A stretch of 64,000 nucleotides of DNA from [Flexibacter] sp. ATCC 35208 (GCF_001975825.1 NZ_MTKN01000015.1:30810-94809), one strand, 5' to 3'. Positions 1 through 10,091 are shown, counted from the first letter of the stretch. Made by a program: numbers and translations. The notes: a model not told the origin generated them from the letters alone.

Positions 1-32
1 ATTATTTAGGATAACTTCATTAAGAATACCCT

Positions 33-1346
33 CTACTCTTCTATCTTTTCTAGTGGCAATTTCAACCCGCCCATAATCACACTCGCCTTCACCACCTTTC
101 CCGCTGCATCTGTCACAAACTCTATCTGCCTGTCCGTTCCATCACTGTAATAAAATTTCTTCTCTGATTCAGGTATCAGCTCTATATCATCCACCCCATT
201 TATCTTACGGTATAATTTACCTTCTTTCCGGATCAACTCTATTTTATTTCCAACAAAATAAGTACCTACATAATTATCTATCACCGCATTATTGATAGCC
301 GCCGCCTTGTGAACATAAGGATTCACAACTGGCATATTCAGCATGATACCTGCCAATCCACCGGCTACATATTGTGCATTGGATTCATTGTTGGATAATA
401 CGATCACATTGAAATCGCCATCTTTATACCAGCTGATCACTGACCGGTAACCGGGAATGCCCCCACTGTGCCAGATCCTGGGATGGTTAACCAGACTGTC
501 TATCATCAGACCATAGCCGTAATGGCCCATATAAGCAGTGGTCATTTTCCTGGTAGTAGCTTCGGACAATACCTTATTGCCCAGTAATGCCTGATCCCAG
601 GCCAGCAAATCATCTACGGTTGAATACATACCACCAGCAGCATAAGGACCTGACATGGTATAAAAAGGTATATTATAGTCTTCCATATAACCATGTGTAC
701 GGTAAGGCAAGAGGGTATCAGGACGATCCATGCCGGTATTTTTCAAACCAGCTTTGTCAGTGATTTTTTTAAGGTAATTCGCAAATGACTCACCCGTTAC
801 CTTTTCCACTATATATCCCAACAGGAAATAGTTGGAATTGCTATACGCCCACCGGGAACCGGGTGTGAATAAGTAAGGTTGTGACTGGAAACTTTTAATA
901 AAGTCAGCAGGGGCCACATCCAATACATCAGCATGCAAATCGGTTTCTGGCAGTGAGGTATAATCTGTAATACCGGTCGTCTGGTTCAGCAGCATGTGTA
1001 TTGTGACCTGATTCCCCTGTGGATAATCAGGAATGTATTTACTCAGTTTGTCATCCAGGTTCAGTTTACCCTGTTCCTCCAAATGAAGGATACAGGCCGC
1101 CGTGAATTGTTTGGTAATGGAGCCGATACGGTATTTACCGGCTACCGTGTTTTTCACATGCCATTCCTTATCAGCTTCGCCAAAAGCACTGCTGTAAATG
1201 ACTTTACCTTTCTGCGCTACGAGTACGCTGCCACTGAAATGGGAGATGGTGGCCTGGGCACGCATATAAGCGTCCAGCTTTAATGGATAGTTGGTTTGCG
1301 CCTGGGCTGCAAAGGGTAACAGGAGGAATAAAAGTATCTTTTTCAT
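33..1346 (-). CDS. Secreted serine hydrolase (class C beta-lactamase / esterase family)
   Basis: A 437-residue protein of the penicillin-binding-protein/class C beta-lactamase fold. Seen: an N-terminal signal peptide (KKILLFLLLPFAAQAQ), the nucleophile motif SITK, the second motif YSN and the third-motif equivalent HSGG followed by IPGY. About 100 further residues follow the catalytic domain and resemble the small C-terminal beta domain many Bacteroidota members carry. It probably acts in the periplasm or outside on an ester, amide or D-amino-acid peptide; the substrate cannot be read from sequence. I chose the ATG at 1346 because it begins the signal peptide; an in-frame ATG lies 7 codons upstream. 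It follows a strong terminator and is likely transcribed alone. Confidence 0.85.
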   Translation of the reverse strand: MKKILLFLLLPFAAQAQTNYPLKLDAYMRAQATISHFSGSVLVAQKGKVIYSSAFGEADKEWHVKNTVAGKYRIGSITKQFTAACILHLEEQGKLNLDDKLSKYIPDYPQGNQVTIHMLLNQTTGITDYTSLPETDLHADVLDVAPADFIKSFQSQPYLFTPGSRWAYSNSNYFLLGYIVEKVTGESFANYLKKITDKAGLKNTGMDRPDTLLPYRTHGYMEDYNIPFYTMSGPYAAGGMYSTVDDLLAWDQALLGNKVLSEATTRKMTTAYMGHYGYGLMIDSLVNHPRIWHSGGIPGYRSVISWYKDGDFNVIVLSNNESNAQYVAGGLAGIMLNMPVVNPYVHKAAAINNAVIDNYVGTYFVGNKIELIRKEGKLYRKINGVDDIELIPESEKKFYYSDGTDRQIEFVTDAAGKVVKASVIMGGLKLPLEKIEE

Positions 1347-1369
1347 AGAATGAAGATACGATTTCAAAT

Positions 1370-1410
1370 AAACGAAAAAGCTTTTGCCAAAGGCAAAAGC
1401 TTTTTCGTTT
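1370..1410 (-). terminator. Intrinsic terminator, 19-bp perfect stem
   Basis: Arms at 1370-1388 and 1392-1410 are perfectly complementary with a 3-base loop. The stem reads AAACGAAAAAGC outward and ends in T-rich sequence on either strand. It lies just past the end of the DUF5689 lipoprotein gene on the minus strand and separates it from the serine hydrolase. Confidence 0.8.
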
Positions 1411-1465
1411 GGAAGATTTTTTTCTAAGAAGTTTAGAAAATTCCTTTCTAAGAAGAAATGCTGTT

Positions 1466-3496
1466 TTATTGTAAAGTTGTAAATACCACTCTACCAATAT
1501 TCATACGTACACGTGCGCTGGAACCATTGCTGGAAGTATTCAGAATTTTGAATCTCACAGCAGTACCCGCTGCTGCACCAATCGTAAAGGTCTCTGTATT
1601 CATTACTGACACTGTGCTGCTGATTGGGCTACCTACCTGTGTCCAGGTTGCACCTGCATCATAAGAAGCAAACAGCGTGAAACCATAAGTAACAGCATCA
1701 CCGGTATCATAGCTTGCACCTGCGTGATCGATGGCAATTGTCTGCACACCGGTCAGGTCAAAGTTCATCATGATATAACCATCGTCAGTGCTACTGTTAG
1801 CACCTCTCAGACGAGCTGTATTTGTATTACCGCTGGTGAATACGTCCTTCGCTGTAGAAGTACTGGATACCGCTACCAATGACTGGCTAAACTGCCATGA
1901 ACCTACGTCCTGAGTGGATGCCGCATCTGCATAACCTGTTTTACCACCTTTGCTGAAGTTTTCAGTATATACTACAGTGGTGGTACTACCACTTCCGCTA
2001 CCATCGTCAGAACCGCTATCGCTGCCACCGCTACCTGAATCACTACCACCTGAGGAGGAAGATGTAGATCTGATCACGTCTGTAGTATCACGGATATTTA
2101 CTTCATAGCTGGAACTATTGATGTTCAATACACCTGTGTAAGAAGATGCTGCTGTTGGGAATGTTGATGATGCGAAAGAAGCACCTGTACGAACAAAGGA
2201 GTTCACTGTACCTGTTGCATCTGTCACGACTACTGTACCTGAATAAGTACTGCCAGCTGTATTGCTCAGGGTCACTGTACTAATGGTCACCAGCGTACCG
2301 GAGAGTGCCGCTGCCTGTGCCTTCAGTTCGGTAATGGTCAATACCTTTGGTGTGATGCTCATGGTATCGCCGGTGGCGGTAGCACTATCCAAAGGAATGT
2401 TGTTCAGTTCCAGCTGACCATAATAGCTCGTCAATGTCTGACCACCTATTGCAATCTTCAGTTTCTGCCCCTGTGTAAAGCTATGTGCTTCTGTGAAACG
2501 CACAAGGATACCTGACATATCGTTACCCTCCTGGAGGTACAGATTCTGTGTATTCACGTTACCCTTTGCACTATTAGAAATCACATAACCAGTGATATAA
2601 CGACCTCTTGGCACTGTGATGTCTGCACTGCTATACAGGCTACGCAGACTATCGATGCTGATCTGTTCTACACTGTCGCTGGCAGTTGTACCATCGCAAC
2701 GAACACCTGTCATATCAGCTACGTCATCCAGTGTGCGGATGTAGAACTGTTTATCTGAATTATAGAAAGAGTAGATACCTGTGATGGTACCTTTACCCTG
2801 TGCCACCGTTTTGTTTGCAAAACTTGCATAACCGCTGGTACGAACTGAGAGCGTATTGGCAGAGCAATCCTGCAGGGTTACGTTTGCAGTTGTTGAATTT
2901 ACACTGTCTGCATAAGTTGAACTCAAATAGCTGTCTGCAAACTCCACATCCTTGATGCTTACGAGCATGCTCTGGTAAGTGGAAGACAGTTCGCTGATAG
3001 TTACTTCTACCGGCTCTACCACGTTGCCAGTGCTACCCACGGTGATGAAGTCATCAATCACGGAGCTGGAAATACGCTGTGGCTGGTTGCTGCTATTTAC
3101 ACCCAGCCCCAGTTCCAGCAGACCATTGTAAGTACCCAGTGTCAAACCTTTCAGGTTGATAAAGAGTCTACGACCTACAGGATAGGAAGCATACAAAGAA
3201 GATTGATCGATTTCGATTTCGATACCTGCGGTTGCATCCTGCAGGGTGATCTTTTTATACAGGTTATCTTCCTGGTCGTTACCTGTCACCACACCTACTA
3301 TAATCAGGCTGTCGGTAATTTCTACCGGCGTACCTGTATACATTGCCTGTAATTCTGCAATGGTAGTAGTTGCCTGAATGTCTGGGTCAGTCGCATAAGG
3401 AGGTTCATCGTACTGGCGCTTACAAGCCCCAAAAGTAAGGGATAATAAAAGCAGCATCCCCAATAAGGTACGGTAAGAATGCAATAAATTTCTCAT
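1466..3496 (-). CDS. DUF5689-type surface lipoprotein (OB-fold-like repeats)
   Basis: A 676-residue lipoprotein: the signal peptide ends at a lipobox (TFGACKRQ). Two repeated regions, roughly residues 40-245 and 270-470, have the pattern of DUF5689 domains (TIAELQAMY, ITLQDATAG in the first; DSLRSLYSS, LYLQEGNDM in the second). These domains are related to OB folds found beside nucleases. A Ser/Gly/Asp-rich linker follows (about 475-510), then a C-terminal beta-sandwich starting near YTENFSKGGKTG, similar to carbohydrate- or cell-surface-binding modules. It starts 27 bases after the TonB receptor gene, so the two probably form an operon and pair as receptor and surface-binding lipoprotein. 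Ligand unknown; nucleic acid is inferred from the nearby nucleases. Confidence 0.75.
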   Translation of the reverse strand: MRNLLHSYRTLLGMLLLLSLTFGACKRQYDEPPYATDPDIQATTTIAELQAMYTGTPVEITDSLIIVGVVTGNDQEDNLYKKITLQDATAGIEIEIDQSSLYASYPVGRRLFINLKGLTLGTYNGLLELGLGVNSSNQPQRISSSVIDDFITVGSTGNVVEPVEVTISELSSTYQSMLVSIKDVEFADSYLSSTYADSVNSTTANVTLQDCSANTLSVRTSGYASFANKTVAQGKGTITGIYSFYNSDKQFYIRTLDDVADMTGVRCDGTTASDSVEQISIDSLRSLYSSADITVPRGRYITGYVISNSAKGNVNTQNLYLQEGNDMSGILVRFTEAHSFTQGQKLKIAIGGQTLTSYYGQLELNNIPLDSATATGDTMSITPKVLTITELKAQAAALSGTLVTISTVTLSNTAGSTYSGTVVVTDATGTVNSFVRTGASFASSTFPTAASSYTGVLNINSSSYEVNIRDTTDVIRSTSSSSGGSDSGSGGSDSGSDDGSGSGSTTTVVYTENFSKGGKTGYADAASTQDVGSWQFSQSLVAVSSTSTAKDVFTSGNTNTARLRGANSSTDDGYIMMNFDLTGVQTIAIDHAGASYDTGDAVTYGFTLFASYDAGATWTQVGSPISSTVSVMNTETFTIGAAAGTAVRFKILNTSSNGSSARVRMNIGRVVFTTLQ

Positions 3497-3523
3497 TGTT
3501 ATAGCTGATTATATTTTTAATAA

Positions 3524-6073
3524 TTAAAGTCTGAATGCAAGGCTGGCAAAGAAATTCGCGCCATATGCGTAATAGAATTTCGGAGGGAAAGTGCTCGCGT
3601 CTTTGTCTGTATAGTTAAAACGTAGCTGCTCATAACCACCACTGATCAGGTTCCGGTTGTTCAGCAGATTGTTTACACCCAGTGTGAATACAATTGATGC
3701 AGAACGTCCTCCTACGTGGGTATACCAGGTCTTTCCACCAAACAGATCCATGGTCAACTGCGCAGGCAGTTGCTCCTGATCCAGGATGGAATGCCACTGT
3801 GTAGAGTTGTGTTGAACATCTTCTGTAGCTCTCTCTGTACGTCTTACCGGGTTAATTTCCAGCCACATCTTGTCGAAGTAGTTCGCATTTACATTTATGA
3901 ACCAGTTTTTCTTACCCTGGTAGTTCAGCCCTACGGTGTAGGCTTCCTGAGGTGTCTGACCTACATGATAGTTCTTGGTATATACTGTTTCGGATGTGAT
4001 CACATCAGAGCTGTTATCAGATGTTACTACCGCATGCTGACGGGAGTCGTAGAAATAACGACCGATGTTCGCAGCCGCAGTCGCCTTCAGCCCTTCATAG
4101 ACAGGGACTTCGATACCGAACTCCATACCATAGTTTACCTTGTCTATATTAGACAGTGCATAGTTTACAAAGCTGGCGTAGCTGTCATCGTAATAGCTCA
4201 TGATGTCCATTCCATCCTGGAACAGGGAGTAGTAGGCATTCAGACGAACTTTTACTTTCTCCGCATTCATGACGTAACCGGCTTCTGCGCTATATATTTT
4301 CTCTGCTTTCACATCGCTCTGTGTACCGTTGTGGTTACGTGGAGAGGTGAAGATGTTCTCTACATAAGGAGAGCGGGTGGATGCTGATGCATTCAGGAAT
4401 ACATAGTTACGGCCATCGATCTTGTAGGTTGCACCTGCTTTGAAAGCGTAGTTATTGAAGTTGAAAGTTTCGGATTTACCTTTTGAGTTGGTTGGATACA
4501 AACCATTTCTGATATATCCTTCGCGGAACATAGATGTATAGTCATATGCACCGGATACGAAGAAGTCTACATGGTCGTAGTGGAACATACCCTGTAAAAA
4601 CACTTTTGCATCGTTTACGTTCATGGAATAGTCGTAACCGTATTTATCTTTTCTTTTCAGGATGCGGTTAGGATTATCCAGGTCAAACTGTTCAACATCT
4701 TCTGTGCTGGTATTGGTCTGTTGTGCAAACTTATTCACATTCACATAGAAGTCGCCACCCAGCAGATCGTGTACACGCTGGTAGTTGCGGTCACGCTGGT
4801 GATTGAAGTAGATACCGGCAGTGAGGTCGGCATGCTTGTTCAGGTTCTTATTGTAAATAGTGTTGAAGTTGAATTTTGTTGTCTGCACCACCCTGTCCTG
4901 CAGGATGTACAGGGAACGGTTGCCTGTTACACTGTTGCCGGTGATGCCGTTTGCATTTTCAACAGTCTCTTCATTGATACGGTTGATGTTGTACATCTTT
5001 GTCCAGTTGATCTGGCGGTAAGATTCATCCGTACGATATTTGTTGGCAATGTATTCAGCTGCAGCAGTGCTTTCCTGGTAGCTTGGCAGGTTGCGGTAAT
5101 AGTCAGGTCTTGGATCTGGTGCATTGTACCAGTCAAGTCCTGTACGTGCACGCTCCCCATACGAGAAAGCAACGGCAGTGTTCAGACGGCTCTTGTCGTC
5201 AATCTTCCATTCATGACTCACGATTGCATATGGCTGATAGGTAGTGGTATAATTTGCACTACGCTTTTTGCCATCCTGCCATCCCCATGAGGAGTTGTAA
5301 TAATGTGAACCTGCGAGGTCGTACATCTCTTTCGTAGCGGCGGACTGACCACCATCAGCAGTTGGCGAACCGAAGGTCACGAAAGACAGCATGTGCTTTG
5401 CATTGATCTTTTTGTCTACTGCGAAGAAGTAGGATGCACCTTCGTAGAATGTTCCTTCTACATAACCATCTTTGGAATAACGACCGGAAGCTGCGAGCGA
5501 GAAAGCCCACCCTTTCTTGCTCATACCTGAACTCCAGCTGGCCATAAGACGGTGATTGTAGTTACCACGGGTCGCTGCATAGCTGATGCTCAGTTGCTGA
5601 CGCTGACGAAAAGCACGTGTGTCAATGTTGTTCACACCACCGATTTCGCCTAAACCGAAATCAACAGGGCGCAAACCATTGGCACTTTGTCTGTTACGCA
5701 TCACATCGTTCAGACCACCCCATAAACTCCATGGTGTGAAACCATTGGTAATGTTCTTTACAGGAATGCCATTGATATATGTTTCAAAATAATCGGCATT
5801 ATAGCCTCTTACTTTGAACCTTGCAGCATTGAAATTTGCCACGTTTGAAAAATACGGATCCCTTCCTGCATATAGAATGGAGGAGATGTTCTGACCGGCG
5901 GCATTGCCATTGTCAGAGTCTGTTTCATCAATAGCAATGATGGGAATGTTGGCCTTTACATCCTCTCTGATCAGAGAATCCCGTACATAGGCTGAATCAC
6001 GAACCTGTGACCTTGCACTGGAAATGAACATACAAAGGCATCCCACCGCAACTATTCTGTTGTAAATAGACAT
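3524..6073 (-). CDS. TonB-dependent outer membrane receptor
   Basis: An 849-residue outer-membrane receptor. It has a signal peptide (about residues 1-22), an N-terminal plug region with the segments RFKVRGYNADYFETYINGIP and RQSANGLRPVDFG, and a long beta-barrel rich in alternating aromatic residues that ends in a terminal aromatic/Leu strand (FFASLAFRL). It lacks the N-terminal carboxypeptidase-like extension seen in the receptor at 27017. It is the first gene of an operon with the DUF5689 lipoprotein and is divergent from two nuclease genes. Known for the family: TonB-driven import across the outer membrane. The transported substrate is inferred, not shown. Confidence 0.85.
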   Translation of the reverse strand: MSIYNRIVAVGCLCMFISSARSQVRDSAYVRDSLIREDVKANIPIIAIDETDSDNGNAAGQNISSILYAGRDPYFSNVANFNAARFKVRGYNADYFETYINGIPVKNITNGFTPWSLWGGLNDVMRNRQSANGLRPVDFGLGEIGGVNNIDTRAFRQRQQLSISYAATRGNYNHRLMASWSSGMSKKGWAFSLAASGRYSKDGYVEGTFYEGASYFFAVDKKINAKHMLSFVTFGSPTADGGQSAATKEMYDLAGSHYYNSSWGWQDGKKRSANYTTTYQPYAIVSHEWKIDDKSRLNTAVAFSYGERARTGLDWYNAPDPRPDYYRNLPSYQESTAAAEYIANKYRTDESYRQINWTKMYNINRINEETVENANGITGNSVTGNRSLYILQDRVVQTTKFNFNTIYNKNLNKHADLTAGIYFNHQRDRNYQRVHDLLGGDFYVNVNKFAQQTNTSTEDVEQFDLDNPNRILKRKDKYGYDYSMNVNDAKVFLQGMFHYDHVDFFVSGAYDYTSMFREGYIRNGLYPTNSKGKSETFNFNNYAFKAGATYKIDGRNYVFLNASASTRSPYVENIFTSPRNHNGTQSDVKAEKIYSAEAGYVMNAEKVKVRLNAYYSLFQDGMDIMSYYDDSYASFVNYALSNIDKVNYGMEFGIEVPVYEGLKATAAANIGRYFYDSRQHAVVTSDNSSDVITSETVYTKNYHVGQTPQEAYTVGLNYQGKKNWFINVNANYFDKMWLEINPVRRTERATEDVQHNSTQWHSILDQEQLPAQLTMDLFGGKTWYTHVGGRSASIVFTLGVNNLLNNRNLISGGYEQLRFNYTDKDASTFPPKFYYAYGANFFASLAFRL

Positions 6074-6432
6074 AAGGATTTACGAATGGTGTTTGTTTAA
6101 AAAATAAATGCAAAAGAATCCCCTACCCGGAAATGAATCCGGTTATTAAAATGTATTTGCGATGTGCGATTAGTTCACGAAAAATGGATCAACAGCGTGT
6201 TCACATATGTTGATAGTTACTCTAAGCTCATGACATAATGCTTCCTCAGCTTATTTATGTTTTATTTTACTAGCGGTCGCAAAAGTATGCGATTTTTGAA
6301 ATTACAAAATATTGTTAAATTCGTTTCATCGCATTTAATAATTTGTTAACATTCTTAGCGCTCACTACCTAGAATGCTTATACTTTCTTTGCACCCGTTT
6401 TATATCTGAATACGTGAACTAAAATAATCTCA
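6074..6432. other. Divergent intergenic region between receptor operon and nuclease operon
   Basis: This 359-base AT-rich stretch separates two divergent operons and must hold both promoters. A weak -7-like element TTCTTTG (about 6385-6391), followed by CACCCG, faces the nuclease genes about 40 bases before their start. No ORF, RNA gene or strong hairpin was seen. Confidence 0.4.
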
Positions 6433-7461
6433 ATGCTATCGAGAAGAGCTATCAACCAGTTGATTATCTTAACCTTGTGTCCTTTATTATCCCTATGGGC
6501 ACAGAAAAAAGAGTACAAGGTGATCAACATCGGATTTTACAATCTTGAAAATTTTTTCGACACAATTCATCAGGAACATGTAAACGACTATGAATTTTTA
6601 CCAACAGGAAACAAGGGATATACGAGTGAAGTATATCAGGACAAAGTAAAGCACATGGCCAGTGTGATAACTGACATGGGCAAACAATTTTCCCCGGATG
6701 GCGTGGCGCTTTTAGGTGTGGCAGAGATTGAAAATGAAGGAGTTTTGAAAGATCTGATCAATACAGGCAAGCTACCTTACAAGATCGTACACTATGACTC
6801 TCCTGATAAACGCGGTATCGATGTGGCATTGTTATATAATCCAGCATACTTTACTGTTATAAGTAGTAAGCCGCTCACGGTGCAACTTCCGGACGGTTAC
6901 CCAACCCGTGATGTATTGTGGGTGACAGGTAAACTGGATGGTGAAGTGTATCACATCTTTGTGAATCACTGGCCTTCACGTCGTAATGGAGAAGCTGCTT
7001 CTGCGCCGGGACGTGCCATTGCAGCAGGCGTGAGCAGACATATTATGGATAGCCTGTTCCGGATAGATCCGAATACAAATGTGGTCCTGATGGGTGACCT
7101 GAATGATAATCCTACTAATGAAAGTATGACCAGGGTATTGAAAGCAAAAGGTGATGCGGAGAAATTGAAAGAGAATGAATTGTTTAATCCCTGGATGGCG
7201 TTTTTTAAGAAAGGGATTGGTACACTGGCATACCAGGATTCATGGGCATTGTTTGACCAGATTGTGATGTCTCAGCATTTATTGAATAAGGATGATGGGC
7301 ATTATCACTTTTACAAAGCGAATATTTTCAAGAGGGACGATATGATCCAGACTTCTGGCAGATATCAGGGGTATCCTAAGCGCACTTTTGATTTTGATAA
7401 CTATATGGGGGGTTTTAGTGACCACTTTCCAACTTTCATTACTCTTATAAAAGCTAATTGA
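6433..7461 (+). CDS. Secreted endonuclease/exonuclease/phosphatase family protein
   Basis: A 342-residue member of the EEP (DNase I-like) superfamily. Visible motifs in order: NLENFFD near the N terminus, VAEIENEG with the metal-binding Glu, the catalytic region NHWPSRR, MGDLNDNP, and the C-terminal DHFP with the catalytic Asp-His. A signal peptide precedes the domain (Leu-rich, ending near SLWAQ). Family members hydrolyse phosphodiester bonds in nucleic acids or phosphate esters. The stop codon overlaps the start of the next nuclease gene by one base, so the two are co-translated. Export plus the partner gene point to degradation of extracellular nucleic acid. Confidence 0.85.
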   Translation: MLSRRAINQLIILTLCPLLSLWAQKKEYKVINIGFYNLENFFDTIHQEHVNDYEFLPTGNKGYTSEVYQDKVKHMASVITDMGKQFSPDGVALLGVAEIENEGVLKDLINTGKLPYKIVHYDSPDKRGIDVALLYNPAYFTVISSKPLTVQLPDGYPTRDVLWVTGKLDGEVYHIFVNHWPSRRNGEAASAPGRAIAAGVSRHIMDSLFRIDPNTNVVLMGDLNDNPTNESMTRVLKAKGDAEKLKENELFNPWMAFFKKGIGTLAYQDSWALFDQIVMSQHLLNKDDGHYHFYKANIFKRDDMIQTSGRYQGYPKRTFDFDNYMGGFSDHFPTFITLIKAN

Positions 7462-8390
7462 TGCAAGCGAAAAAATTATTATTGCCAGCTGCGTTCGTAC
7501 TATTGATCCTTGCTGCCTGTGAGAAACAGGGAGATGTGGCGGTAAAACCGGCTGCAAGTACACCAGACACAATTCGTTATTCAGGTGGAGGGTCTTCTTC
7601 TGCTGATACATGCGGAACTTATACTGCTAATACAAGTGACAATAGTCATATCTTATTGGGAAATCCGTCAAGTGCACAGCCTTGTATAGAGTTTCCGGCG
7701 AACTATTTAATTGACAGAGATTATTGGATAGGATCGTATAATAGTTTACGTGGCGGACCGAATTGGGTGAGCTGGCATTTGCAGGCGAGTGATGTGGGAA
7801 GTTCCGGCAGAACGGATGATTTCAGGGCGGATACAGAGTTGCCTTCTACATTTTATCAGGTACAGAGTACGAGTTTCACCAGTTCAGGATTTGACAGGGG
7901 ACATAACTGCCCTTCTGGAGATAGAACGAGCTCTGTGGATGCGAATGAAGCTACTTTCCTGATGAGTAATATGATTCCGCAGGCGCCGAATAATAACCAG
8001 AAGGCGTGGGCGACGTTTGAGGATTATACAAGGAATACGCTGGCGGGTAGTGCGAATGAGTGTTTTATTATCATGGGTAGTTATGGTACTGGTGGTACTG
8101 GTTCTGCGGGTGCGGCGACTACGATTGATGGTGGCAATGTGACTGTGCCAAGAAAGGTTTGGAAGGTGGTAGTAGTAATTCCAATTGGGGATAATGATCT
8201 GAGCCGTATCACCAGCAGTGCTACTGTTGTGGCGATTGATACGCCGAATGATAATACGACAGTATCTACGAACTGGAAGGAGTATATCACTACTGTGAAG
8301 GCGATTGAAGATTCTACAGGGTATAGTTTGTTGAGTAACTTACCGACGGATGTACAAACAGCTTTAAAGTCTAAGGTATATGTGCCGTAA
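7461..8390 (+). CDS. DNA/RNA non-specific endonuclease lipoprotein (NUC1 family)
   Basis: A 309-residue lipoprotein (signal peptide with lipobox ILAACEK) whose body is a betabetaalpha-Me nuclease. The active-site segment DRGHNCPSGDRT contains the catalytic His, and the conserved metal-coordinating Asn region lies in MIPQAPNNNQ. The ATG at 7461 is chosen because it overlaps the previous stop (TGATG) and starts the signal peptide; a TTG lies one codon upstream. The family cleaves single- and double-stranded DNA and RNA without sequence preference. It shares its domain with the nuclease at 34973, so the window holds two paralogues. It is followed by two strong hairpins. Confidence 0.9.
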   Translation: MQAKKLLLPAAFVLLILAACEKQGDVAVKPAASTPDTIRYSGGGSSSADTCGTYTANTSDNSHILLGNPSSAQPCIEFPANYLIDRDYWIGSYNSLRGGPNWVSWHLQASDVGSSGRTDDFRADTELPSTFYQVQSTSFTSSGFDRGHNCPSGDRTSSVDANEATFLMSNMIPQAPNNNQKAWATFEDYTRNTLAGSANECFIIMGSYGTGGTGSAGAATTIDGGNVTVPRKVWKVVVVIPIGDNDLSRITSSATVVAIDTPNDNTTVSTNWKEYITTVKAIEDSTGYSLLSNLPTDVQTALKSKVYVP

Positions 8391-8394
8391 ATAG

Positions 8395-8439
8395 CGAAAG
8401 AATTGAGAATTTCCCTGCGGGAAATTCTCAATTCTTTCG
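8395..8439. terminator. Terminator hairpin after the nuclease operon
   Basis: A perfect 21-bp stem (8395-8415 with 8419-8439) with a 3-base loop, immediately downstream of the nuclease stop codon. Confidence 0.75.
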
Positions 8440-8447
8440 GAGGAGCG

Positions 8448-8515
8448 AACGGTATTAAAAAAACCAGGTTCAGATTTTTTTGAGGAAAATCTAAACCTGG
8501 TTTTTTAATACCGTT
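8448..8515. terminator. Second long hairpin, bidirectional terminator
   Basis: Near-perfect inverted repeat with outer arms AACGGTATTAAAAAA and TTTTTTAATACCGTT and inner arms ACCAGGTTCAGATTT / AAATCTAAACCTGGT. It sits between the convergent nuclease and SulP genes and gives a U-rich tail on both strands. Confidence 0.75.
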
Positions 8516-8543
8516 CTTTTTTTATAAATAACCGTTCTCTTTT

Positions 8544-10034
8544 TTATATAATGTTTACATCGATTACACCTTCTGCGTTTGTGAGTTTTGCGATGCAGTC
8601 ATCGCTTAGATGACGGAGATGGAGTTTCTTGCCGGCTTGTTTATACCGTTCAGTTAATTTACCTAATGCCTGAATAGCACTCATATCAGTGACACGGCTA
8701 CCATTGAAATCAATGATGACTTCTTCCGGATCATTTTCAAGATCGAAGCTCGCATTGAAAGTGCTGATGGCACCGAAAAACAGCGGACCATTTACTTCGT
8801 AATGTTTAACCCCTTTTGCATCGATATAGTTTTTCACCTGTAATTTATGCGCACTTTCCCATGCGAAAACAAGCGCTGAGATCACCACGCCTGCAAGTAC
8901 AGCGAGGGCAAGGTTGTGCAGCCATACAGTGATAAGGGCCACGAGAATACCAATGATGACATCGTGGCGGGGCATTTTGTTGATGATGCGGATACTGATC
9001 CATTCAAAGGTACCGATAGCCACCATCATCATCACACCAACCAGCGCTGCCATGGGAACTTTTTCTATAATAGGCGCACCAAATAAGATCACCATCAATA
9101 TGGTGATGGCTGCAATAATGCCGGAAAGCCGCGCTCTGGAACCTGCGGAGAGATTCACGAAAGTTTGCGCGATCATAGCACATCCACCCATGCCGGTGAA
9201 GAATCCATTTAAAATATTTGCAGAACCCTGCGCAATGCATTCTTTATTATTCCGGCCTTTGGTGCCGGTAATATCATCTACTACATTTAATGTAAGGAGC
9301 GATTCTATTAAGCCTACACCTGCCATTACCAGGGAGTACGGGAAGATGAGTTTTAATGTATCAAAAGTCCAGGAAATAGCGGGGATATGGAATGGAGGGA
9401 AACCACCACTGAGGGCTGCAATATCTTTTACAGTTTTGGTGTGTATTCCAAAACCTAATACGAGTGCAAATACAATGATGATAGCAACGAGTGATGCAGG
9501 TACTGCTTTTGTCAATTTAGGAAAGAAGAACACAATCGCGATGGTTAATAATACCAACCCTAGCATGATGAATAAAGGAGACCCTGACAACCACTCCCCA
9601 CTAGCCAATTTAAATTGTTGTAATTGTGCGGTGAAGATGATGATGGCTAACCCATTTACAAATCCATACATCACCGGCTGAGGTACAAGTTTAATAAACT
9701 TCCCTAATCTAAATACCCCGACTAAGATTTGTAAAAGTCCTGCCAGCATAACAGCGGCAAATACATATTCGATACCATGGGATTGCATTAATGCAATCAA
9801 TACGACCACTGTTGCTCCTGCACCACCCGATACCATACCGGGGCGCCCACCAAAAACGGCAGTAACTAAGCCCATGATAAAAGCGGCATATAAACCGGTT
9901 AATGGAGAGAAACCTGCTAAAATTGCAAAGGACAGCGATTCAGGAATCATGGTCATGGCTACCGTGAGGCCAGCCAGGATTTCGTTCTTGTAATCGACTT
10001 TTTGCTTAAAGTCAAATAAATTCAGGTAAGCCAT
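8544..10034 (-). CDS. SulP family anion transporter with STAS domain
   Basis: A 496-residue inner-membrane protein. About 10-14 hydrophobic segments run from residue 20 to 390, starting with the SulP signature AGLTVAMTMIPESLSFAILAG and including GGRPGMVSGGAGA. A shorter C-terminal STAS domain (about 400-496) contains EEVIIDFNGSRVTDMSAI. SulP proteins carry sulfate, bicarbonate, carboxylates or chloride; the sequence does not show which. It is a single gene with its own recognisable promoter at 10062-10091, divergent from a small unknown gene. Confidence 0.9.
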   Translation of the reverse strand: MAYLNLFDFKQKVDYKNEILAGLTVAMTMIPESLSFAILAGFSPLTGLYAAFIMGLVTAVFGGRPGMVSGGAGATVVVLIALMQSHGIEYVFAAVMLAGLLQILVGVFRLGKFIKLVPQPVMYGFVNGLAIIIFTAQLQQFKLASGEWLSGSPLFIMLGLVLLTIAIVFFFPKLTKAVPASLVAIIIVFALVLGFGIHTKTVKDIAALSGGFPPFHIPAISWTFDTLKLIFPYSLVMAGVGLIESLLTLNVVDDITGTKGRNNKECIAQGSANILNGFFTGMGGCAMIAQTFVNLSAGSRARLSGIIAAITILMVILFGAPIIEKVPMAALVGVMMMVAIGTFEWISIRIINKMPRHDVIIGILVALITVWLHNLALAVLAGVVISALVFAWESAHKLQVKNYIDAKGVKHYEVNGPLFFGAISTFNASFDLENDPEEVIIDFNGSRVTDMSAIQALGKLTERYKQAGKKLHLRHLSDDCIAKLTNAEGVIDVNII

Positions 10035-10061
10035 GTTGATGTATTATACGTGCGCGGGGCG

Positions 10062-10091
10062 CAAAGTTACTCGATTTTCCCCGGGATTCAA
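10062..10091 (-). promoter_or_regulatory. Bacteroidota-type promoter of the SulP gene
   Basis: On the minus strand: a -33 TTG at 10091-10089, a 19-base spacer, and a perfect -7 element TAACTTTG at 10069-10062. This matches the Bacteroidota sigma-factor consensus (TTG, 19-21 bases, TAnnTTTG) and leaves a leader of about 25 bases. Confidence 0.7.
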
